Shown here piece after piece: positions 22,064-36,604 of a stretch of DNA of 64,000 bases. The stretch is taken from positions 258,212,001 to 258,276,000 of the forward strand of contig NC_092341.1 of the NCBI RefSeq assembly GCF_046630445.1, read 5' to 3'. The position numbers and the translations under genes are program-made. The DNA comes from Rutidosis leptorrhynchoides. Its lineage: Eukaryota; Streptophyta; Magnoliopsida; Asterales; Asteraceae. Below the pieces are notes generated by a model. It was not told the DNA's origin and did no database searches. It saw only the letters and a program-made list of their open reading frames with translations. Numbering within the stretch: the first letter of the stretch is position 1; each line of letters opens with the position of its first letter.

Positions 22064-22235
22064 TTCGTAAAAACCTAAAAAAAAAAAAAATTCAGAATGG
22101 GGGGAGAAGACTAGTTCTTTAGGGTCTGCTAGGGAAAGACCATTCGGGTTCCATTTTCGAGAACTACACGAAAACAGAAAATCTAACTCTAACAGAAATA
22201 CATATTATCCTTTAAAGACTTGATTCTCCCCACAC

Positions 22236-23338
22236 TTAGTTAGCTGTGGTATCGAAATTGTGATTAACTTCGTTGTCGACTTCCATCGGACTATCTATGT
22301 AGTGTTTAACTCTGTGACCATTAACTTTAAATTCAATCCCATTTGAATTTATTAATTCTATAGTTTCGTATGGGAAAACTCTTTTGATTATGAATGGTCC
22401 AGACCATCTTGATTTCAATTTTCCAGTAAATAGCTTGAATCGTGAATTGAAAAGAAGAACTCCGTCTCCTTCTTTGAATTCTTTTGAACTTCTGATTATT
22501 TTATCATGTCATTTCTTCGTTCTTTCCTTATAGATTAAGGAATTTTCGTACGCTTCATGTCTTAATTCTTCTAATTCGTTTAATTGACTTAACCGTAGAC
22601 ATCCAGCTTCATGTAAATCAAGATTACATGTCTTCAAAGCCCAAAATGCTTTGTGTTCAATTTCTACTGGAAGATGACATGCTTTTCCGTAAACGAGTTT
22701 AAAAGGTGTGGTTCCAATTGGAGTTTTGTAGGCTGTTCTAAAAGCCCAGAGTGCATCCCCAGTTTAATGGACCATTCCTTCGGATTTGATCCTATGGTTT
22801 TTTCTAGAATACGTTTTAAAGCTCGGTTGGTATTTTCAACTTGTCCACTTATTTGTGGATGATATGAAGTGGAGATTTTATGAGTTACTCCATATCTTTT
22901 GAGAACTTTCTCAAGTTGATTATTACAAAAATGAGTACCCCGATCACTTATTAAAGCTTTCGGTGTTCCAAACCTTGCAAAAAGACGATTTAAAAAGTTG
23001 ACTACAACTCGTGCATCGTTAGTTGGGAGAGCTTGTGCTTCCGCCCATTTAGATACATAATCAATGGCTACGAGAATGTATAGATTATTTTGAGATTTTG
23101 GAAATGGACCCATAAAGTCAATACCCCAAATGTCAAATACTTCACATACTTGAATGACATTTTGTGGCATTTCATCACGTTGACTTATTTTTCCGGCCCT
23201 TTGACAAGCATCACAGGATTTGCAAAGAAGGTGCGTGTCTTTGTAAATTGTAGGCCAATAGAATCCAGCATCATAAACTTTTCTTGCTGTTAGTTGAGGC
23301 CCATAATGCCCTCCTGTTGGTCCTGTGTGACAATGGTT
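22236..23338 (-). pseudogene. Athila integrase, element 2
   Basis: The zinc-binding part ([12 protein letters not shown] ... CDACQRAG), core with [17 protein letters not shown] and GQVENTNRA (all three catalytic residues present), and C-terminal RWSGPFIIKRVFPYETIEL are seen. A one-base loss at about 22760 shifts the frame within the core. The TGA at 22511-22509 sits at exactly the site of the TGA in element 1. A TAA at 23341-23339 separates it from RNase H. Confidence 0.88.
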
Positions 23339-24319
23339 TTAGATTTTACTAGCTTCATCTCCGAATACACATCGGCGTATTATTCCATCTGGACAACTTT
23401 TAAACAGATGTGGATCTTCCCAGAAATAGTGTTTTATATCACTAAAGAATTTCTTTCGTTTTTGGTACGATAATCCTTTTTCAAGGAATCCACAAACTAA
23501 GTAGTTTGCATAGTCTGCAAACCATGGAATTTCATTATAATCTATCTTCAATAGATATTCATCAGGAAAGTTGTCTTGTATGGCCGATTCATTTAGAACT
23601 TCTAATTCAGGATTTTCAAGACGAGAAAGATGATCAGCGGCGAGATTTTCTGCTCCCTTTTTATCTCGAATTTCAATATCAAACTCTTGTAAGAGTAAGA
23701 TCCAACGGATTAATCGTGGTTTAGCATCTTGTTTCGAAAATAGGTATCTAAGAGCAGAATGGTCGGTATAGACTACCGTTTTAGCTAGAACGAGATATGA
23801 TCGAAATTTGTCAAAAGCAAAGACAATAGCAAGGAGTTCTTTTTCAGTAGTTGTGTAATTCGTTTGTGCTCCTTGTAATGTCTTACTAGCATAATATATA
23901 GGTTGAAATCGTTTTTCAATCCTTTGTCCTAAAACGGCTCCCATTGCAAAATCACTTGCATCACACATTAGTTCAAACGGTAGATTCCAATTTGGTGTTA
24001 TCATGATCGGCGCATTAGTGAGTTTCTCTTTAAGAATATTAAAAGATTTGATGCATTCATCTGAAAAGATGAATGGAGCATCTTTTTCTAGGAGTTTATT
24101 CATAGGAGTGGCAATTTTAAAAAAATCTTTTATGAAACGTCGGTAAAAACCGGCATGCCCTAGAAAACTCCTAACTCCTCTAACATTGGTGGGATGTGGA
24201 AGTTTAGCAATTACATCTACTTTAGCTCTATCCACTTCAATTCCTTCCTTTGAAATTTTATGTCCAAGAACGATGCCTTCTTTAACCATGAAATGGCATT
24301 TCTCCCAATTAAGTACTAG
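23339..24319 (-). pseudogene. pol: Athila RT end and RNase H, element 2
   Basis: Open from just after a TAA at 24322-24320 (element 1 has TCA) to the TAA at 23341-23339. It contains the thumb region, [30 protein letters not shown] and [10 protein letters not shown], and keeps Arg where element 1 has two TGA codons. Confidence 0.9.
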
Positions 24320-26107
24320 ATTTTATTGTTCGCATCTAATAAGCATTCGTTCCAGATTAACTAGACATGATTCAAATGTATCACCGAAGACTGAAAAGTC
24401 ATCCATGAAAACTTCCATGCATTGTTCTATCATGTCGTGAAAAATCGCCATCATGCACCTTTGAAAGGTTGCAGGGGCATTGCAAAGTCCAAATGGCATG
24501 CGTTTGTAAGCAAAAGTACCATAAGGGCACGTGAATGTGGTTTTCTCTTGGTCCTCGGGTGCTATTGGAATTTGAAAATATCCGGAAAATCCATCAAGAA
24601 AACAATAGTAACTATTTTCGGCTAATCTTTCCAACATTTTATCAATAAAAGGTAAGGGAAAGTGATCTTTTCTGGTGGCGTCATTTAATTTTCTATAATC
24701 AATACACACACGCCATCCTGTTACAGTCCTAGTAGGAATAAGCTCATTTTTCTCATTTGTGATGACAGTCATGCCACCCTTCTTAGGTATGCATTGAACT
24801 GGGCTTACCCGTAGACTATCAGAAATTGGATAAATTAAACCTGCATCTAGCAGTTTAATAATTTCTTTCTTAATAACATCTTGCATATTAGGATTTAGTC
24901 TTCGTTGGCATTGCACATACGTTTTATGACCTTCTTCCATAAGGATTTTATGTGTGCAATACGAAGGACTTATTCCTTTAATATCATGAATCTTCCATGC
25001 AATGGCTGGTTTATGAGCTTTCAACACAGAAATGAGTTGTGATTTCTCATTTTCAGTAAGAGAAGATGATATTATTACAGGTAATTCAGATTCACCATGT
25101 AAATAAGCGTATTCCAAATGGTTTGGAAGTGGCTTTAACTCTAATGTCGGAGGTTCTTCTATCGATGATTTATATCGATATCTGTCTTCTTCTTTTAGCA
25201 TTTGAATTTCTTCTGTTGTTGGTTCATATCCATTAGCTATTAGTGTAGCTAACATTTCAGCTTCATCAATTGGTTCAGTACTTTCTCCTAAAGAACATTC
25301 TCCTGTTCCTTGTAATTCTGGAAATTCTTCTAACAATTCTGCATGTGAATCTATAGTTTGAATATAATAACATGTATCATCTGCAGATTGCGGTTGTTGC
25401 ATTGCTCTATCAACTGAAAAGGTAACACTCTCGTCCTCTATACTTAGGGTCAATTTCTTACCAAACACGTCTATCATTGCTTTAGCCGTGTTTAAGAATG
25501 GTCTTCCTAATATGAGAGGAACTTGAGAATCTTCTTCCATGTCCAGAACAACAAAATCTACTGGAAATACTAAAGTACCAACTTTAACTAGCATGTTCTC
25601 CATTATCCCTCTAGGATATTTTACTGATCGATCGGCTAGTTGTATACTTATTCTTGTTGGTTTCAATTCTCCAAGGTCTAGTTTACTGTATAGTGAATAC
25701 GGCATTAAATTTATACTTGCACCTAAGTCTGCCAATGCTTCTATTGAACTAAGACTACCCAGAAAATATGGAATTGTGAAACTTCCTGGATCAGATAATT
25801 TTTCTGGTATCTTATTCAACAGCACTACTGAACAATTAGCATTCATAGTAACAGCCGAGAGTTCTTCCATTTTTTTTCTATTTGTGATTAAATCTTTCAG
25901 AAATTTAGCATATCTAGGCATTCCTGAAATTACATCAATGAAAGGAAGATTGATATTTATTTGTTTAAACATATCCAAGAATTTGGATTGCTCGGCTTCA
26001 AGTTTCTCTTTTTTCATTTTACTCGGGTAAGGAAGTGGTGGTTGATATGGTTTAACATAAGGTTTATCCTTAACTGCGTTATCTTCATTAACCTTTTCAA
26101 CTACCGG
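24320..26107 (-). pseudogene. pol: Athila protease and RT core, element 2
   Basis: One open frame of more than 560 codons from the TAA at 26110-26108 to the TAA at 24322-24320. Protease has ADLGASINLMPYS and LILGRPFLNTAKA; RT has [33 protein letters not shown] and FMDDFSVFG. No start of its own; it would be made as Gag-Pol. Confidence 0.92.
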
Positions 26108-27835
26108 TTATTTTTCCTTATCTTGCTCAGGTTGTGGTTCTTGTGGAGTAGGAATAGCTTCATCAGAAGTTACAGGTATTTCAGGTGGTTTAAGTGTTGT
26201 ACCACTTCTTGTGGTAATGGCTTTAGCTGTTTCATTCCGGGGGTTAGAATTTGTATCACTAGGTAGACTTCCCGATTTTCTTTCACCTATTAACCTTGCT
26301 AGGTTACTTACTTCTTGTTCCAGATTTTGAATAGAAGCTTGTTGATTTCTAAATGCTTGAGCATTTTGTTCATTGGTTTGTTTTTGAGATGTGAAAAACT
26401 GCGTTTGAGTTTCAACTAGCTTTGTCATCATATCTTCTAAATTTGGCTTTTTATCATCGGTTTGTGGTGGTTTGTTTTGAAAATTATGTCTTTGCTGATT
26501 GTAAGTATTATTGGATACTTGTTGATTGCTAGGACCTTGTTGGTTGTTGTATGGAACATTTCGGTTATAATTCTGGTTTTGATTGTAAATCGGTCTTGGC
26601 GGTTGATAATTATTCTGATAATTATTTCCAGGCCTTTGGTTTAGATATGAAACATTCTCTCTTTGTTCCATTGTTAGTTCAATACTGAGACAATCTTTTG
26701 TCAAATGTGGTCCTCCACACTGCTCACAACTAATTCGTATTGAGTGGATATCTTTAGTCATCTTTTCCATTCGTCTCTCGACAGCATCTATCTTTGCTGA
26801 AATGGAATCTAAGTCATGGCTAGAATCGGCTCTAGCTGCTTTAGATGATCTAACGATATCTTTTTCTTGGTGCCACTCATGTGAGTGGGAAGCAGTGTTA
26901 TCAATAATATTATAAGCATCAGTTTCGGTTTTCTTCATAATAGAACCACCATCTGCTATATCGATGTCTTTCCTTGTAGTGATGTCGCATCCTTGGTAGA
27001 ATATTTGTACTATTTGACAGGTGTCTAAACCATGTTGCGGACATCCTCTTAATAACTTTCCAAATCTAGTCCACGCCTCATATAGAGTTTCATCCGGTTT
27101 CTGTGTGAACGTAACAATTTCTCCTTGAAGTCTTACGGCTTTAGATGCAGGAAAGAATTGTTTAAGAAATTTTTCAACTAAAACGTCCCATGTATCAATC
27201 GCCCCTTCAGGTAACGATTCCAACCAATCTTTGGCTTCTCCCTTTAAAGTCCAGGGAAATAACATGAGATATATCTGTTCATCTTCAACTTCTCTTATTT
27301 TAAATAGTGTGCAGATCCTATTAAAGGTACGAAGATGTTCATTTGGATCTTCCTTCGGCGCACCACTAAATTGGCATTGATTAGTCACCGTGTGTAGAAT
27401 TTGTCCTTTGATTTCATAATCTGGCGCATTAATGTCTGGATGAGTAATTGCGTGACCTTGGCCAGTGCGTTTAGCTCGTATTCGGTCTTCTATACTTAAA
27501 GGTTCCAGATTCTCCATGATTGAATTTTTTGAATCGGAATCACTAGAGGATTCTGATTTAATGGTTCGTTCCTCAACAATCTCTGTCTGAATAATTGGTG
27601 GTTCCGGAGGAAAAATTAATGGGTCAGGATCTATGAATTGTCCCTGAATATTCTCCGGATTCTCAATTGTGAGGTCGGGTTCAAAAAATGGATTATCGAA
27701 AATTTGAATCGGAGTACTTGGTCGACTGGATGACGATTCTAAAGAAAAATCAACGGCGGTAATATTTGCTAAATGTCTTGATCTAGTTACAGGTGGTGAA
27801 CGTACAAAAGGTGGTGAACGTCTTGCTCGGTGCAT
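26108..27835 (-). CDS. gag: Athila Gag, element 2 (intact frame)
   Basis: 575 codons from the ATG at 27835 to a TAA at 26110-26108. Basic N-terminus with RSPP repeats, acidic linker, helical gag domain (about residues 145-290), zinc knuckle CEQCGGPHLTKDC (near residue 370), an Asn/Gln-rich part and a predicted coiled-coil-like stretch (FRNQQASIQNLEQEVSNLARL). The TAA replaces a GAA seen in element 1 and cuts Gag from protease, so it may be an accident rather than the normal end. It is the only full-length structural gene left in either copy. Confidence 0.85.
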   Translation of the reverse strand: MHRARRSPPFVRSPPVTRSRHLANITAVDFSLESSSSRPSTPIQIFDNPFFEPDLTIENPENIQGQFIDPDPLIFPPEPPIIQTEIVEERTIKSESSSDSDSKNSIMENLEPLSIEDRIRAKRTGQGHAITHPDINAPDYEIKGQILHTVTNQCQFSGAPKEDPNEHLRTFNRICTLFKIREVEDEQIYLMLFPWTLKGEAKDWLESLPEGAIDTWDVLVEKFLKQFFPASKAVRLQGEIVTFTQKPDETLYEAWTRFGKLLRGCPQHGLDTCQIVQIFYQGCDITTRKDIDIADGGSIMKKTETDAYNIIDNTASHSHEWHQEKDIVRSSKAARADSSHDLDSISAKIDAVERRMEKMTKDIHSIRISCEQCGGPHLTKDCLSIELTMEQRENVSYLNQRPGNNYQNNYQPPRPIYNQNQNYNRNVPYNNQQGPSNQQVSNNTYNQQRHNFQNKPPQTDDKKPNLEDMMTKLVETQTQFFTSQKQTNEQNAQAFRNQQASIQNLEQEVSNLARLIGERKSGSLPSDTNSNPRNETAKAITTRSGTTLKPPEIPVTSDEAIPTPQEPQPEQDKEK

Positions 27836-29441
27836 TCACTGAATATCCTATTAGTTTTTAAAAGGAAAGAAAAATTATATAATATCCAATTAATAGACTT
27901 TTCTGATTTTGTCCACGTTTCGAATAGCCAAAAGATGCAGCAGAGGGGCAGGATTCGTTTGGTCTCAATATAATTGAGTACTGTTTGGCTCCAATAACCC
28001 GGTCCACGTACAAATCCAACTATTACTACGAACCAGAAAATTTTTATGTCTATCAATTTAACCACTTAAAATAAATTTTCGTAATTTTAAGAAATTTAGA
28101 TAAGAAGTAGAATAAAAATCTATGTCCTAAAACTAGAATGGCGAGAAATAAGAAAGAAAAAGAGCGCGTCGAAAAATAAGAAAGAAAAAAAATGACTTAA
28201 AACTTTAAAACACTCGACTAACCCAACCTTATTACTATCACTAACTTAAAATTAAAATTTCAAATTGAGATTACTAATTAGAGTGATAATTGATACATAG
28301 GTAAAAGGCGTCGAAAAATGAAAGTAAGAAAGTAGCGCGTTGAAACTTAAAAAGGCACTAAAAACTAAGAATTAAAAGTTGCGTCTAAAAATATTAAAGC
28401 TTACGAGTAAAACTATATCCCAAATGGCAATAACTTAAAAAGGAACTAAAACTTAGATAGGCGTCGCAAAATTCTAAAGCACCTAAATCTTAGTCTAAAG
28501 AAAAAGCACTTAAGGGATTTTACGGCAAAGCCTAAAAATCTAGAAATAAAAATAACTATAGCAAAAACTATATTTAAAACTAAATACGAGCGAAAAATAT
28601 AAATTATTACGCTAAAACAAATAAACAGGGACAAAATATAAAAATATACTAAAAGTTGTCAAAAGTTCAATTTTTATAAAAATATTATTTTTATATTATT
28701 TATTTTATAAAACTATTAATTTAATAAAACTAATTAAACTAATTAAACTAATTAAAACTGAATAAAACAAAATAAACTAATTAAAACTAAATATTATAAT
28801 AATAATACCCTAATTAGGGTTTAAAATTAATAATAATAATAATTATCCCGTAATTAATGCTGTTAGGGTTTCTGTGTGGCCCGTGTCAGACGGCTCCGCG
28901 AGTCGCGGTACTCCCAGCTGGAAAACTCCGCAAGTCGCGGGGTTTGTAAATTCAAACGTGTACCAGGCTAAAATCGTACGGTTTTTAATATTTTAATTAT
29001 ATTTTTTTATTTTTCTGTTTTAATATTTATATAAAATATTTATATTAATTAAATAAAATTTATATTTAAAAACTAAAATAAAAATACTTTATAATATTAT
29101 AAATAGAAATCTAAAAAAAAAAATTTTATATATATAATTTTTTTTCGGTTTTTTTTAATTTTTATGTTTTGAATAAAAACAAAATATTTAAATAAAACTT
29201 ATATTTTTATAAAATAAAAATAAAGAAACTTTATAAAACTTAAATATTTAACAAACTCTTAAAAATATTTATATTTTTGTTTTTCTTTTTATATTTTCAA
29301 ATATTTAAAACGTATTTTTACAAAAGCGTATTTGTTTATAAAAGTAAACTAAAAATAAATTTTTTTTTCATATATATTAGCGTTGCGCTTTCGGCGTTTA
29401 AGCTAGATTTTAAGTTCCCCGGCAGCGGCGCCAAAAATACT
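27836..29441 (-). other. Leader of element 2
   Basis: Counterpart of 4163-5919. It contains the palindrome pair with centres 28934 and 28902 (32 bp), AT-rich tracts without the long TA expansions of element 1, and the primer site at 29433-29416 (TGGCGCCGCTGCCGGGGA on the minus strand) 8 nt from the LTR. No gene. Confidence 0.8.
28892..28945. promoter_or_regulatory. Palindrome pair in leader of element 2
   Basis: GGCTCCGCGAGTCGCGG (centre 28902) and ACTCCGCAAGTCGCGGGG (centre 28934), 32 bp apart, as in element 1. Confidence 0.8.
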
Positions 29442-31513
<2,072 letters not shown>

Positions 31514-32256
31514 ATAATCATGGACTAATTAAAACAGGGGTGGATTACATACAAGGGTAATTGGTGTAATTGTTAACAAAGTATTAAGACCTTGGATTAC
31601 ACACAGTCGATAACCTGGTGTAATTATTAACAAAGTATTAAGACCTTGTTATAGTTCGAATCCCCAATTAGTTGGAATATTTGACTTCGGGTATAAGGTT
31701 AATTTGACGATCATTTTATAATTATGACCGATGAACTATTATGGGCAAAAACCAGATAGGTATCAAATAAATCCAGGACAAAGGACAATTAACCTAGCAT
31801 AATAAATTAAAATCAAAACGTCAAACATCATGATTACGGAAGTTTAAATAAGCATAATTCTTTTATTGTATTTCTTATCGTACTTTCATTTACTCGCAAT
31901 TTTATTTATTGTCATTTTAATATTTTTATTTATTTTACGTACTTTAATTATCGTCATTTATCTGTATGCTTAAAATATAAAATCGACAAACCGGTCATTA
32001 AACGGTAAATCCCCCCAAAGTTACCTGTAATTACTATATATTACTAAATCTAGTTTAACTACTTAATTAACTAATTTGACCTAGTAAGACACCCAATAAT
32101 AGTGTCCACGGATCGACCTCCCGGACTTTACCTTAGCTATATTATTACACGATAGGTATACTTGCCTTTTGTGTTTTAGTTTAATTTAGGTGATTTCCTG
32201 TAGTAAATAAATATAAAACTGATAGCCGTTTCATACACATCCTCTAGAACACATCA
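31514..32256 (+). repeat. 3' part of another Athila-like LTR
   Basis: Starts inside LTR sequence (compare AGGGTAATTGGTGTAATTGT here and at about 3289) and runs through ATCATGATTACGGAAGTTTA, a GGTCATTAAACGGTAA block and a diverged end to AACACATCA at 32256. No primer site follows. The left part is missing because element 2 lies against it, most simply because element 2 inserted into this LTR. It may be a solo LTR or the 3' LTR of a buried element. Confidence 0.7.
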
Positions 32257-32718
32257 ACAACATTCTATTTTTTTAATTAAATAGTGGTGCTAAACCGAAT
32301 AGGGGTATTCCTGCAAATAGCTATTAAAGAGGAAAGAAGAGAGCACGCTCTCTGATGCAGTTGTCCCCACAAGTTTAGACATCCTATGTACCAGTGGACA
32401 ATAGAACAATTACATGGATAATAGAACTACTATAAATAGAAGTATTCACTGTTGTAATAACTAGTGGTGTGGGTTTTATTTATTAAGAGTCCAAACTTGT
32501 AAAAGCTTTAGATAACCTCGATACCTATAACTTTGGTAATTCTGTATCAACCAACTATCATTCAGCTAAGGATAGTTGTGATTCTTTGTCATTTACATCA
32601 ATAAAGAATAAATGTTGAAAATTACCTTTGACTTTTAATTATATTGCTTGTTTGAATACCGATTGCTTTGAACTGTTAAGTTAATTAAAAAGATTGTACT
32701 CACCCCCTCTACAATACT
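32257..32718 (+). repeat. Partial 5' LTR of SIRE-like copia element
   Basis: TATAAATA at 32431-32438, an AATAAA-type run at about 32600 and the end TCACCCCCTCTACA, which is typical for the close of copia LTRs. The left border is not visible, because no second LTR is in the window to compare. The primer site follows only after a short inserted repeat. Confidence 0.5.
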
Positions 32719-33031
32719 ACAACAATGACAACAACAACAACAACGAAACCCAATACCACATGAGTGGTGTATGGGGGAGGTGAGATGAAGACAATCTTTC
32801 CCTTATCCGAGAATAAAGACAAGTCATTTCTCCACCCAGAGTGAAAAACACTCAAAAGTAGAGAAAGTCATCCCTCTCTCTATTCGACGGATAAAGAGAT
32901 TGCTTCCGAGTGAACCTCCGGTCAATAAGTAAATTAAAATTAAATTAAATTAAAAATAGAATTGAGACGCCATGAAAATGGTAAAATCAAATTTCCATGG
33001 GTTTTAAATCCTGCTTGAAATCAAGGGACCA
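32719..33031 (-). mobile_element. SINE-like insertion between copia LTR and primer site
   Basis: About 313 bp. On the minus strand it ends in GTT repeats after CTCACCTCCCCCATACACC, the kind of tail seen in plant SINEs, and carries GAGGTTCACTCGG, which resembles a B box. AATACT (32713-32718) and AAAACT (33032-33037) would be its target duplication. The family is not identified. Confidence 0.45.
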
Positions 33032-33037
33032 AAAACT

Positions 33038-33048
33038 AGTATCAGAGC
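33038..33048 (+). other. Copia primer binding site, tRNA-Met type
   Basis: AGTATCAGAGC matches the common TGGTATCAGAGC (initiator tRNA-Met) apart from its first bases. Confidence 0.6.
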
Positions 33049-33089
33049 TTCAGTCTTGATAACTTAATATCTTGGATCTGAATTCTCTT

Positions 33090-35186
33090 ATGGCTGCATA
33101 CTCGAATACAGTTTACCTTGAAAATGGGTCATCCAATAGACCACCCAAATTTGATGAAGATGAGTATGAAACCTTGAAGGCTAGATTCATGCTACATCTT
33201 GAGTCTATTGACCCACTCATGCCTAGAATTGCTACTGATGGTCCATTCATCCCTACTGAAACAATTGGTAGTGTGCCTGCAATAGCAGACACTCCTGCCG
33301 TTCCTGGCAGAGAGGTTATTCTCACCCCAGCTAACTGGGATGTTGAGGACAAACGCCATGTTGGACTTGACCCTAAAATCAGAAAACTGTTAGCTATAAC
33401 TTTACCAAACCATCTATTTAAACTGATTAAGGCATAACCAAATGCTAAAGCTACGTTAGACTATCTTGATGTCACATATGAGGGAATGTATGAGGTTAGG
33501 CAGAATAAGATCATTGCCCTAAAAAGAGAATATGAAATGTTCTTTGCCTACAAAAATGAGACCCTTAAACAAACATTCATTAGGTTTAACTCTTTAGTTG
33601 CTGACTTGCTTACCCTTAAAATCACCTATACTGATTTTGAACAAGTCAACAAATTCATTGACTCACTACCTGCTAAATGGAAACCTGACACTGACCCATT
33701 AAGAACTACCCAGACTTTAAAGAATTTCAATATGTCTTCTCTCTATGGTACACTTTGGAACCATGAGAAGGCTGAGTCCAAACTTGAACTTAACTTGAAA
33801 GAAAACTCTAAGTCTGCCCCTACCACTTTAAAGTCTGCAAAATTAAATGATACTGCTCTTGTTGCTGCTGCTAAAAAGAAAGCTCCAAAAGCTTTACTGG
33901 TTCAAAAGTTGCTGGCAGAAGAAGAGGCAGATGAAGATGATGAGGGTAGTGGTACTGGGTCTGAGGAAAGCAGTGATGATGATGATGATGTTGAAGGGTT
34001 TGCTGAAGGTATAACATTGCTGGATAGGCAGTTCAAAAGGTTCAATCAAAATAGGACCAGCAAGCCATACAAAGTGATAAGAAACCTAGTGCTAGGTATG
34101 GTAGCAAATCTGTCAAAGGCCCCAAATCTGAGTGTTACAATTGTGGGAAGGTTGGACATTTTTCTGCTGAATGCATGCCCAAGAAACCTTCATCACATGC
34201 TAACTCATTCTTAAAAGATGAAAAGTACAAAAACAAGTACATGGCTATGAAGGCTCAGATGAAGGAAAGCTCAAAGGCTGATAAAAAGGAGAATAAGCCA
34301 GAAAAGGTACTAGTAGCTCAACATCATGATTGGGATGAAACCAGTTCATTTTCATCTTCTGATAGTGAAACTGATGATGAATGTGCTAGTTATGCTTCTG
34401 GTAAAAAGTTGTGTTTGATGGCCAAGGAGGCCGAGGAGTGTGATGAGGATGATAATGGTAGTACATTTGTGGCTGACATAAGGGAAGCTGACTTAAAGAG
34501 AGATTAACCTCAATGGAAATCTGAACTGATGTATAAGGTTGATAACTTTCGAACTTATACTGATGATTAAAAAGCTGAAATGCTTGACTACCTAAGAATT
34601 TACTTGTGTAGAGGCACTAAACGTGAATAAATTCTTAAAACTGATATTAAATCTTTAAATGAAGAACTTAAAGGAAAAATCGATGAAATTAAAATATTGA
34701 AAGATGAAATTTCCAAACTTGAAAAACAAAACTTTGCTTTAAATTCTCTTCACGTTGAGGCAGCAGAAGTCAAAGACCAGCTGAGCAATCTTAAAAAGAT
34801 TGTTGCTTCATGGTGTACATCTGCTCAACGCACAGCTAAATGTGTTAATGAGCAGGTGCCTCCCCAAGTTGAAGATTTCTTTGCTGGTGACTATGCTGCT
34901 GCTGTTGCTCTTGCAGAAGTTGCTTTTATGGACCCTACTCTTGAAACTGATCCTGAAGCTGTCTAGCTAAACACATTTTCTAAGATAGTTAAGGGTAAAA
35001 AGGTCTTAACAAATAAGTTTGTCGCACCTACAGTGACCCCACCACCGTCCATGAAAGATATTTTGAAAAGTGAAGTTAAAGCTTAGGAAATTAGTATTTC
35101 AAATGATGAGATTACTGATCCCTCAAGCATTTACTACATGACTCCCAACTGAAAATAATCGAAGAAATTCAAAATCAGTTAAATCT
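33090..35186 (+). pseudogene. gag: SIRE-like copia gag, left part
   Basis: The ATG at 33090 begins MAAYSNTVYLENG. The gag domain continues in frame across a TAA at 33435-33437 (FRFNSLVADLLTLK-type part near 33575-33620), followed by an acidic Asp/Ser stretch. Frame then shifts near 34080 and the first zinc knuckle, CYNCGKVGHFSAEC, is at 34133-34174. A Lys/Ser/Asp-rich part and a coiled-coil segment (EISKLEKQNFALNSLHVEAAEV, about 34706-34770) follow with several more stops. The gene stops being readable at the insertion point 35187-35191; the rest continues at 55855. The long coiled-coil gag with a second knuckle later fits the SIRE lineage. Confidence 0.82.
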
Positions 35187-35191
35187 TCGAA
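35187..35191. repeat. Target-site duplication of the large derivative, left copy
   Basis: TCGAA here and TCGAG at 55855-55859, four of five bases equal, flank an element that starts TGTGAYGACCC and ends GGTCGTCACA. Confidence 0.65.
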
Positions 35192-36105
35192 TGTGATGAC
35201 CCGTCCTATCCATAAGGACGAATACATTACATTTGGTTACATCGCGAGGTACTTGACCTCTATATGATACATTTTACAAACATTGCATTCGTTTTTAAAA
35301 AGACAAACTTTCATTTACATCGAAAGTTGACAGGCATGCATACCATTTCAGAATATATCCAATCTATAATTGACTTAATAATAATCTTGATGAACTCAGC
35401 GACTCGAATGCAACGTATTTTGAAATATGTCATGAATGACTCCAAGTAATATCTCTAAAATGAGCAAATGCACAGCGGAAGATTTCTTTCATACCTGAGA
35501 ATAAACATGCTTTTAAGTGTGAACCAAAAGGTTGGTGAGTTCATTAGTTTATCATAATCAATCATTTCCATAATTTTAATAGACCACAAGATTTCATTTT
35601 CGTTTCAAGGTTCAGGTCTGCTCACTGCTATAAAATTCATTCATATGGATTGAACACCTGATAATCGACATTAACAAGATGCATATAAGAATATCCCCAT
35701 CATTCCGGGACATCCATCGGACATGATAAAAAAACATCGAACTACTAAAGCATCCGCTACAACGGATGAGGTTTGTTGGGCCCAATAGATCTATCTTTAG
35801 GATTCGCGTCAATTAGGGGTGCACTAATTCTCAAAATTAGTGATTTTCCCTAATTCTTAGATTACCAGGCTAAAAGGGGCATATTCGACTTCGATCCATT
35901 CAACCATATAATGTAGTTTCGATTACTTGTGTCTATTTCGTAAAAAATTTATAAAAGCGCATGTATTCTCAGTCTCAAAAATATATATTGCAAAAGCATT
36001 TAAAAAGGGAGCAAATGAAACTCATAATACTGTATTTTGTAATAAAAATACATATGACGACATTGAACAATGCAGGGTTGGCCTCGGATTCACGAACCTA
36101 TATTA

Positions 36106-36177
<72 letters not shown>

Positions 36178-36566
36178 CATATACTTGTGATTAAATAAAT
36201 ATACATATTATTATTAGTGATATAATTTTTATATTATTAATTTATATGTTTCATTATTACTATATAAAAATATAACTTTTGTTATGTTATATGTATCAAA
36301 TATTTTATATGTATATATTTTATTTGTTTGTTAAAATAGTAATTATATTAACACTAAAATAATATTAGGAGTGATTAAAATAATGATAATGATAATACTA
36401 GTGTTAATAATAATGATAATAATATTAATGATTTTATCAATAATAATATTAATGATAGTTTTAATGATAATCTTATAATAATCATAATAAAAGTAGTTTT
36501 TAATAAAATGGAAAATTTAGTATTTATGATAATAAAAATAATCATTTTTTTAATAACACTTAATAT

Positions 36567-36604
<38 letters not shown>

